A model generated the notes under the pieces. The model did not search any database, had not been told where the DNA came from, and was given only the letters and a program-made list of their open reading frames with translations. Both the position numbers and the translations under genes were made by a program. From Mastigocoleus testarum BC008 (GTDB lineage: Bacteria > Cyanobacteriota > Cyanobacteriia > Cyanobacteriales > Nostocaceae): a DNA stretch of 45,558 bases. Positions 26,097 to 33,132 of the stretch are shown here, piece by piece (positions within the stretch are counted from its first letter, which is position 1; every line of letters starts with the position of its first letter). The DNA lies in the NCBI RefSeq assembly GCF_001456025.1, contig NZ_LMTZ01000103.1, forward strand, positions 1 through 45,558. The letters run 5' to 3'.

Positions 26097-28412
26097 ATGA
26101 CTATCCACGTCTTCGGTATCCGCCATCACGGTTCCGGTTCTGCACGTAGCCTGCGTCAAGCATTAGAAGAACTCCAACCAGATACCATCCTCATTGAAGG
26201 TCCACCGGATGCAGAACCTTTAATACCATTAGTCGCTTCATCTGCAATGGAACCTCCGGTAGCATTATTAATTTATCAACCCGATCTACCTCAAGAAAGT
26301 GTTTACTACCCCTTTGCTATATTTTCTCCAGAATGGCAAGCAATCCAGCATGGTTTAAGTAACAATATCCCCGTGCGGTTTATGGACTTACCCCAAACCC
26401 ATCGTTTGGCGTTGAAAGCTAAAAGGGAAGAATTACAACCAGAATCTCCATCCCCTGAAGGACTGGACAATGAAGAATTAGAAAAGCTAGATTCACATCA
26501 AATCGATCCCGATCACCTCGATTTAAATCAACTTCAAATTCCTCCTGATCCCTTGTCCTTACTCGCAGAAGCTGCAGGTTACAGCGATGGCGAACATTGG
26601 TGGGAGCATATGGTAGAGACTCGCAGCAATAGCGTCGATCTATTCGCAGCAATTTTGGAAGCCATGATAGCTGTACGCCAAGAATTACCACCTTCCCAAG
26701 ACCCGATGGAAGCAAAGCGCGAAGCATATATGCGCAAAACTATCCGCCAAGCCCAGAAATCAGGTTTTGAACGTATTGCTGTAGTTTGTGGTGCTTGGCA
26801 TGCCCCCGCACTTTCATCTATGCCCCCTGCAAAAGAAGATACCACTTTACTGAAAGAATTACCGAAAATAAAGGTGGAAGTAACTTGGATCCCCTGGACT
26901 TACGGACGCTTGGCTTACAGTAGTGGCTATGGTGCAGGGATAGAATCTCCTGGTTGGTATCATCATCTTTGGCAAGGCGGAACTAAGGAAAATAGCAATT
27001 CCCAATCTTCAAATGTAAATGTGACAATTAGTTGGATGACGCGGGTTGCACGATTGTTGCGAGAACAAGACTTAGATGCTTCTTCTGCACATGTGATTGA
27101 AGCGGTGCGCTTAGCAGAGTCTTTGGCGGCTTTGCGAGATCGTCCTTTACCTGGCTTACCGGAGTTAAATGAGGCTACACAAACAGTTTTATGTTTCGGT
27201 AGTAATTTACCGATGCAACTAATTCACGACAAGTTAATTGTCGGGGAATGTCTGGGTAAAGTCCCAGAAGACACACCGATGGTACCGTTACAAAAAGACC
27301 TAACTCGCCAACAAAAACGCTTGCGAATACCACCTCAACCTACTGAGAAGAATTACGATTTAGATCTACGCAAAGAAAACGATCTGGCGCGATCGCACCT
27401 ACTCCATCGTCTGAATTTACTGGATATTCCTTGGGGAAAATTTCAAAAAAGTTACGGTAAGAAAGGTACTTTTCATGAATATTGGAATTTAATTTGGCAT
27501 CCGGAATTTGCAGTTAACTTAATTGAAGCTGGAATTTGGGGTAACACAATTCGCGATGCTGCTGCTGCAAAAGCTTGCGATACAGCAAATAATGCTGAAG
27601 AGTTACCTGCGCTCACAAAATTGTTAGATAAAGTTATTTTGTCTGACTTACCAGATGCTGTTAATCACTTGATGTCTTGTTTAGAAAATGCTGCAGCTTT
27701 GGCCAGTGATGTAACTCATTTAATGGCTGCGTTACCGCCGTTGGCAAATGTGATGCGTTATGGAAACGTACGTCAAACAGACACGACTACCATTGTGCAC
27801 GTAGTGGATGGCTTAGTTGCGAGAATTTGTATTGGTTTACCTGCTGCTTGCAGTTCTTTGGACGATGATGCAGCAGTTGCAATGTATGAGAATCTAATCA
27901 AGGTTAACGGTGCTATCAGTATATTGCAAAATCAAGAGCATGTTAATTCTTGGCAACAAGTTTTAGTTCAAATGGTTGACAACCCAAATTTACATGGTTT
28001 AATAGCCGGACGTTGCTGTCGTTTGTTACTTGATGCTGATGTGTTTGAAGCGAGCGAATCTGCACGTAGGATGGGTTTAGCACTGTCAGTAGCCACAGAA
28101 CCACCCCAAGCGGCTGCATGGGTGGAAGGTTTTCTTAAGGGTAGCGGTTTATTGGTATTACATGACGATAATCTTTGGCAGGTTATTGATGATTGGGTAA
28201 CTCAATTACCTGAAGAAATTTTTATTAATTTACTACCACTATTGAGACGTACTTTTGCAACGTTCACACAATCAGAACGCCGTCAAATGGGCGAGCGGGT
28301 CAAAAGGGGAATTACTGGTAAAAATAAATCTGTGACAACAGACAACAGTGAATTTAGTGAAGAGAATGCTGTTGTTGTTTTACCTATTATCAGACAATTA
28401 TTGGGAGTTTGA
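26097..28412 (+). CDS. DUF5682 family protein
   Basis: A 771-residue soluble protein that I assign to DUF5682. The N-terminal domain starts HVFGIRHHGSGSARSLRQALEELQPDTILIEGPPD, where RHHGSGSA and EGPPD look like an active-site framework reminiscent of the TraB/EreA superfamily (inference). AVVCGAWHAPAL around residue 225-236 repeats a His near the end of that domain. The C-terminal half is alpha-helical. In many bacteria these genes sit with MoxR ATPases, VWA and SWIM or DUF5691 proteins; none of those is nearby here. The function is not established. Confidence 0.72.
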   Translation: MTIHVFGIRHHGSGSARSLRQALEELQPDTILIEGPPDAEPLIPLVASSAMEPPVALLIYQPDLPQESVYYPFAIFSPEWQAIQHGLSNNIPVRFMDLPQTHRLALKAKREELQPESPSPEGLDNEELEKLDSHQIDPDHLDLNQLQIPPDPLSLLAEAAGYSDGEHWWEHMVETRSNSVDLFAAILEAMIAVRQELPPSQDPMEAKREAYMRKTIRQAQKSGFERIAVVCGAWHAPALSSMPPAKEDTTLLKELPKIKVEVTWIPWTYGRLAYSSGYGAGIESPGWYHHLWQGGTKENSNSQSSNVNVTISWMTRVARLLREQDLDASSAHVIEAVRLAESLAALRDRPLPGLPELNEATQTVLCFGSNLPMQLIHDKLIVGECLGKVPEDTPMVPLQKDLTRQQKRLRIPPQPTEKNYDLDLRKENDLARSHLLHRLNLLDIPWGKFQKSYGKKGTFHEYWNLIWHPEFAVNLIEAGIWGNTIRDAAAAKACDTANNAEELPALTKLLDKVILSDLPDAVNHLMSCLENAAALASDVTHLMAALPPLANVMRYGNVRQTDTTTIVHVVDGLVARICIGLPAACSSLDDDAAVAMYENLIKVNGAISILQNQEHVNSWQQVLVQMVDNPNLHGLIAGRCCRLLLDADVFEASESARRMGLALSVATEPPQAAAWVEGFLKGSGLLVLHDDNLWQVIDDWVTQLPEEIFINLLPLLRRTFATFTQSERRQMGERVKRGITGKNKSVTTDNSEFSEENAVVVLPIIRQLLGV

Positions 28413-28415
28413 AAA

Positions 28416-28464
28416 GTAATAAGTAATAAGTAATAAGTAATAAGTAATAAGTAATAAGTAATGG
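28416..28464. repeat. GTAATAA heptamer array
   Basis: Six to seven heptamers (GTAATAA, then GTAATGG and GTAACTG) begin four bases after the DUF5682 stop codon. The same heptamer forms the core of the MITE-like elements, but no terminal repeats are present here. Confidence 0.8.
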
Positions 28465-28757
28465 GTAACTGATAACTGTAGCCCGTAAGGGCGTGGCGTC
28501 AGCCATAAACTGTTAGCGGATCGGTAGGTAGCGGCTCCGTAGGTAGCGCAGCTATAGCCATAGTGTGCGCGTTCCTAGCGTAAGCGTACCGGATCCGTAG
28601 GTAGCGCAGCTATAGGTATTGCGCATTAACTCATAACTGATAACTGATTTTCAAATACAACACGAACACTAATAAGTGAAATAATTAAATGAAAAAATTA
28701 AAGTCAAACTTAAAATCTTAGGAATCTTAAAAACGAACAAAAACCACCCTAAATAAG
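28465..28757. repeat. GGATCCGTAGGTAGCGCAGC repeat cluster
   Basis: Two nearly identical GTAGGTAGCGCAGCTATAG modules (28529-28560 and 28590-28615) and shorter pieces (TAGCCCGTAAGGGCG) lie in tandem. They match modules at 5610-5645 and 16650-16690. The rest is AT-rich and empty. Confidence 0.7.
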
Positions 28758-29537
28758 TTATTTTAAAGGTCTTAAGCCTTGTGCTGTGGCAATAACTTTA
28801 TTGTTCTGACGAACTATTAATGTTGATGGAGAAACAGAATGATGACCATTTTCTAAATTAATTCTGCCTTTGACAACATAATCTCGATCGCTATTTTTCC
28901 AAAGAATCGTGCATTCTCCCTCACGACAATTAACTTTACCACCCCTTAATCTGATACATCTTCCCCCAGAATTACATCCATAATAAGTAAGATTACCAGT
29001 ATCATTCATACCGTCCCAAGAGTCTTGACCGCCGATCGCGATCGTCCACTGACCATTAGTGAAAGTCACAAAATCAGGAATATTTTTGCTTTGTGTCGCA
29101 GCATTAGGCAAAATATCCATTTTGGTAATTAAAGATTCCTCTTTGGTCTTACCACAGGGTTCATTACTCTCGCAGTCGTTAACTTTAACTGTTTCATAAG
29201 TCAAATTAACTTTTTTCGACAAGAACTTTTCTCCTTGGGCGCAGATATCGAAGACTGCACCCAATTCTTGCTTCATTCCTCCCTCATCCAGAATGCTAAC
29301 GTAACATTTTAGATCTCCCTGAATCATGCTTCTGATGGTTGCAACTTTTGGTTTTCCATCTATAGTTTTCTGGACAATATCAGTTTTGGGTGCTGAGAAC
29401 GAACTATCTGTAGTGGAAGCTATTGGCTCAGGCTCAGGGCTGACAACCCTATTATCCCAAGAGTGGTTGCGAATGCCCTGACAACCAACAAGGTAAAAGG
29501 AGGTAAGTAATAATGTGGTGGAGATTATTTTTTTCAT
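28758..29537 (-). CDS. putative lipoprotein, unknown function
   Basis: A 259-residue exported lipoprotein: a lysine start, hydrophobic core (ISTTLLLTSFYLV) and lipobox LVGC place the lipidated Cys at residue 19. A Pro/Ser-rich spacer follows, then a beta-rich domain with several cysteines (CESNEPCGK, YGCNSGGRC, NCREGEC) that may form disulphides in the periplasm. AAGAGG precedes the ATG at 9 bases. I recognise no named family. Confidence 0.7.
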   Translation of the reverse strand: MKKIISTTLLLTSFYLVGCQGIRNHSWDNRVVSPEPEPIASTTDSSFSAPKTDIVQKTIDGKPKVATIRSMIQGDLKCYVSILDEGGMKQELGAVFDICAQGEKFLSKKVNLTYETVKVNDCESNEPCGKTKEESLITKMDILPNAATQSKNIPDFVTFTNGQWTIAIGGQDSWDGMNDTGNLTYYGCNSGGRCIRLRGGKVNCREGECTILWKNSDRDYVVKGRINLENGHHSVSPSTLIVRQNNKVIATAQGLRPLK

Positions 29538-30088
29538 TAAAACCTCTTGAATAAAACTCCAAAAACTTAAAGTCCAAAAAGATAAATTCCAAAAAATTAA
29601 GTCTTAAAAAAGCAAACCCCAAAAATAATGATTCCAATCTATTTTTTGATATAACTGAACTCAGGTTAATACAAAAAGTGTTCTTCCCAACATATATCTT
29701 GCGTGCTATTAATGAATAAACAAAATAAGTTGATATCAGCTAAAGAAAAAGGATGAGAATCTCTAATAGAATAAAATTACTTCCATTTTCATTGATTTAG
29801 CTAACAAGAGTCACCATAGAGAAAATAGTTCCTTAAAAAGCTTAAGATGAGAATTGATAATCTTTGCAGGGAAACAATTTATCATCTCAAATACCTCTGA
29901 AAATAAGTTATGGTGCTATGTGCAAGTCATAGGTTTTCGCATTCATAAATGTGTCAACCTAACTACGTAGTGCTATATATTATTTTTCAAGCTATTGCAG
30001 CAAGCCTATGTACCGTTAGCAAAGACATAGCAATATAAAATTTTCATATGGCAGTCAGAGTTTCTGCAGTGAACTGTTAACTAATAGA
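29538..30088. other. intergenic region between ung and the lipoprotein gene
   Basis: No gene. Positions 29559-29625 hold four CCAAAAA words spaced 14-30 bases apart, in the leader of the lipoprotein gene (as TTTTTGG on its coding strand). The remaining ~450 bases are AT-rich with no recognisable feature. Confidence 0.45.
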
Positions 30089-30793
30089 TTAAATATTTAA
30101 TTGATTTTTAGTATTAATATTTGATACTTTCCAATTAATTTCTGGCTTACCTAACTGCAATAAAGCCTGATTAATTGCTGAAAAGGGTTTACTACCAAAG
30201 AAACCATTACGTGCAGAAAGCGGTGAAGGGTGCGCTGATTGAATCACTATATGTCGGTTTGTGTCAATCAATTTAAGTTTCTTTTTGGCGTATCCACCCC
30301 ATAGAACGAATACAACTGGATCTGGTTTTTCATTAACTTTTGCGATCGCAGCATCGGTAAACTTTTCCCAGCCCTTATTTTTATGAGAATTAGGTGAATG
30401 CGCTCGCACTGTTAAAACAGCATTTAACATCAGGATACCTTGTTTTGCCCAAGTAACAAGAAATCCATGTTCCGGAGTCGGAACCGCCAAGTCAGAATGA
30501 AGCTCTTTGAAGATATTAACCAATGATGGGGGTGGTTTTATTCCGGGCTTGACGGAAAAGCAAAGTCCATGAGCTTGATTGTGATTGTGGTAAGGGTCTT
30601 GTCCCAGTAACAGCACATTGACATTTTCGTAAGGTGTCAGTTCAAAAGCTGAAAATATATCTTCCTCTGCAGGAAAAATAGTCTGGGTTTCTCGTTCTTC
30701 GGCTAAAAAATTTTGAAGTTGCTGAAAATAAGGTTTTTTCAGTTCTTCGACTAATATATGTTCCCAAGATTTGGGAAGTGCAGGAAGTGTCAT
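30089..30793 (-). CDS. ung: uracil-DNA glycosylase
   Basis: This 234-residue family 1 enzyme removes uracil from DNA in base excision repair. The water-activating loop GQDPYH is at residues 64-69 with catalytic D66. The uracil-specificity residue is in LMLNAVLTV, and the DNA-intercalating loop is HPSPLSARNGF. The length is normal, with a short basic/Asn tail. It is not clearly in an operon: the next gene starts ~70 bases upstream in the same direction and is unrelated. Confidence 0.96.
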   Translation of the reverse strand: MTLPALPKSWEHILVEELKKPYFQQLQNFLAEERETQTIFPAEEDIFSAFELTPYENVNVLLLGQDPYHNHNQAHGLCFSVKPGIKPPPSLVNIFKELHSDLAVPTPEHGFLVTWAKQGILMLNAVLTVRAHSPNSHKNKGWEKFTDAAIAKVNEKPDPVVFVLWGGYAKKKLKLIDTNRHIVIQSAHPSPLSARNGFFGSKPFSAINQALLQLGKPEINWKVSNINTKNQLNI

Positions 30794-30861
30794 TTCAATT
30801 TTTGATACGGGATTTTAGATTTTTAATCGCAATTAGCAATTACCCCTTCCCATCATCAACT

Positions 30862-31551
30862 TTAGTCTAGAGCAGGTAAATTTTGCTCTGTTACTAATTT
30901 ACGCTGAACAACATCAATTTCAGAAAAAATATTTTTTCCACCTGATTCATAAAAAACTAATACAGTATTTTGGTTTTTTTGATGGCTCCCAATTACTCTA
31001 TCAACTTTCTTTATTACTTCAGTATAACCATTTCCAGAAACATCAGAAACTGCAATTGTTTTTTTGTCGCGAGAGTCTAAACGTCTATCATTGTTAGTGT
31101 CTTCTGTAACTAATGTGTACCAAATTCCGTTTACTTTATTAATTTTTGTTTGTGTATTTCGTTCTACCACATTGTTTGCATTAAGGAATAAAAAATCATT
31201 TTTTGTTAATAATTTTTTGGCGGACTTATCGTTACCATTGAAAAATAAATAATTACGAATGCTATTTGTGCTTTTATCGTAGTATGAGTGGCGATAGTTT
31301 TGTTGAGAACCGATTGGTGAGATTAGGTAAGGAGTTCCACTAAGTGGTTCGAAATTAGTCAAGCTCACTTTGACTTCGACGTCACTTGTTTGCTCTTGTC
31401 TTACTGAGTTATAGACGTTACGTTCTCGAGAAATATCTCCGAAAATGCGATAGCCGGCATAACCAAATACGACTAGCATTATTAAACCAAGAAAAAAGAA
31501 TAGCAAAACATTTACAGATTTCAGCCAACGAAACAAAGGCGATTCACTCAT
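30862..31551 (-). CDS. membrane-anchored protein with EF-hand-like motif, unknown
   Basis: A 229-residue protein with one N-terminal hydrophobic helix (VNVLLFFFLGLIMLVVFGYAGY, residues ~14-35) and a ~190-residue domain beyond it, probably periplasmic or lumenal. DTNNDRRLDSRD near residue 150 looks like a single EF-hand/dockerin-type calcium loop, followed by a beta-propeller-like strand (AVSDVSGNGYTEVI). I recognise no named family. It sits in the same direction as ung, ~70 bp upstream of it. Confidence 0.65.
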   Translation of the reverse strand: MSESPLFRWLKSVNVLLFFFLGLIMLVVFGYAGYRIFGDISRERNVYNSVRQEQTSDVEVKVSLTNFEPLSGTPYLISPIGSQQNYRHSYYDKSTNSIRNYLFFNGNDKSAKKLLTKNDFLFLNANNVVERNTQTKINKVNGIWYTLVTEDTNNDRRLDSRDKKTIAVSDVSGNGYTEVIKKVDRVIGSHQKNQNTVLVFYESGGKNIFSEIDVVQRKLVTEQNLPALD

Positions 31552-32006
31552 TTTAAGATGTAATGTTGTAAGTGTTATTTATAACTAGTGTTCAAAAATA
31601 GTAGAGGTTTTATCCTCATGAATCTACTTAACTACAATTTATTGCGAGCGTTATCCAGGAATTTGCCTAATTCTTCACTATTTTTAAAGATTTTGAACTA
31701 TGTCTTTCAGTTTGTGAGTTTGGAAGCAAAATGATTTATGAGTAAACAGGAACACACTTCCGTATGTCCCTAAAGATTAAAAAAATTGATGAATTATTTT
31801 TTTGGAATTTTTTTTTAACTACTTCCTAGTTTCTGATGCGAATAAAAAAAACAAGCAGCAAATTATTTACTAACTCCACTAAGAATTCTTCATGTTGGGA
31901 GTTATTGTAAGTACGCATAAAATCTATAGTTATACAAAATCTATAGTTATAAATGTGTGTGGTGCTAAAGCGTAAATATGTGGTGCTAAAGCATAAATGC
32001 GATCAT
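31552..32006. other. intergenic region with two tandem duplications
   Basis: No gene. A 17 bp unit AAAATCTATAGTTATAC is repeated at 31919-31935 and 31936-31952, followed by a 21 bp unit beginning TGTGGTGCTAAAGC at 31958-31978 and 31979-31999. Together they lie just past the 3' end of the following minus-strand gene. Confidence 0.65.
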
Positions 32007-32549
32007 TTACTTTTCAGTTTTTTCTTCAGAAGTAGGATTATTAATTGGTGTTTCTTCAGGAATTAAACTATTTAATTGATTGACATGTTTTAAAATTTGT
32101 CGCCGTTGTTTTTGTAAGTTGACTGCAACATTAATATTGGTTTGAGAAATATTCTTTTGCAATGAAGATATTTTATTGATATCTAAAGTACCGCTATTAT
32201 CTTTAACTTCACCTAAAGCAGTAGACGCTTCTTGTAAACGAGTATTTGCTGTACCAAAATTACGTTGGTCTAAATCAACTGCGGAATGATACAATGCAGC
32301 CCGTGCTTGCATCAAATAACCGTAATTTCTTACTGCTTCGAGTTGATTTTGAGTTTGCTGTAATTCCTGTCGAACGGACTTGATTTCTTCTGTTATTTCT
32401 TCATTATTCACAGAAACGTGGGACCGTCCTTGCCACCAACCGATACCATAAATTGCAGCGCCAGTTACAATGGTTGCGCTGACACCAATAAGAATTAGTT
32501 TGATTTTGGGAAATGTTGGTGTTTTATTTGTTTCTACTGTATCGCTCAT
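32007..32549 (-). CDS. single-pass membrane protein with coiled coil, unknown
   Basis: A 180-residue protein. A short cytoplasmic N-terminus is followed by a hydrophobic segment (IKLILIGVSATIVTGAAIYGIGWW, residues ~16-40). Most of the rest is a long helical coiled coil (EITEEIKSVRQELQQTQNQLEAVRNYGYLMQARAALYH...), and the C-terminal tail is Glu/Pro-rich. It may act as a scaffold or linker. It is not recognised as a named family. Confidence 0.65.
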   Translation of the reverse strand: MSDTVETNKTPTFPKIKLILIGVSATIVTGAAIYGIGWWQGRSHVSVNNEEITEEIKSVRQELQQTQNQLEAVRNYGYLMQARAALYHSAVDLDQRNFGTANTRLQEASTALGEVKDNSGTLDINKISSLQKNISQTNINVAVNLQKQRRQILKHVNQLNSLIPEETPINNPTSEEKTEK

Positions 32550-32692
32550 TTTTATTTACCTAAATTTTTGCCAGATACACCACACCATCTTATTCTTATG
32601 GCAAATCTGAACTCCTCACCTATGATTATCTCAAGGATACAGTAGAAAAGTATGTCGTAAATGAGACTCTTTTAAATCTTAAACTATCGCTA

Positions 32693-33070
32693 TTAACTAG
32701 CTAATTCCATTGTGCAAGCTTGCGGTAATTCTGTTGTTTCCTGTCCTATCCTATGGAAATGTCCATCAATATCTTGAATTACAAATTCATGCATTCCCCA
32801 AGGTTGAAATTCTAGTCCGTGAACTATATTTGCACCATTCTGTTTGTATTTTTCATAAACAGCTTCAACATCTTCTGCGTCTAAATAGCAACAGCATCCA
32901 ACAATCGGATTTTCGTTTTTGCAGAAAAATAACTGTACTTTGCCATTAGAAACACAGCCAAAATTATCTTCCCACAGCCAATCAATTTTGAATCCTAAAA
33001 CGTCCCGATAATATTCCTGGGTTTTGACCACATCTTTTACTGGTAGTTGTGGCGTACAGTAATGAAACAT
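32693..33070 (-). CDS. VOC (glyoxalase/bleomycin-resistance-like) protein
   Basis: A 125-residue member of the vicinal oxygen chelate superfamily. The pattern is FHYCTPQLPVKDVVKTQEYYRDVLGFKIDW, then QLFFCKNE, the DAEDVEAVYEKYKQNGA helix and a MHEFVIQDIDGHFHRIGQ end with metal-site-like residues. The ATG at 33070 is preferred. An upstream in-frame Met (33124) and the longest frame (to 33190) would overlap the ATPase gene and add a Cys-rich tail that the fold does not need. Members act as dioxygenases, isomerases or antibiotic-binding proteins; which role applies is unknown. Confidence 0.8.
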   Translation of the reverse strand: MFHYCTPQLPVKDVVKTQEYYRDVLGFKIDWLWEDNFGCVSNGKVQLFFCKNENPIVGCCCYLDAEDVEAVYEKYKQNGANIVHGLEFQPWGMHEFVIQDIDGHFHRIGQETTELPQACTMELAS

Positions 33071-33132
33071 ATCTCTTACTACCCCTATGCAATCTTTACA
33101 CAGGATAACACTATTTAAGTTCATTTGTACTA

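Noticed and set aside
29452..29637. Minus-strand frame with FLEF/FLDF repeats overlapping the lipoprotein gene start
   Set aside because: The repeated residues come from the CCAAAAA words of the leader; the lipoprotein start has a proper ribosome site in another frame.
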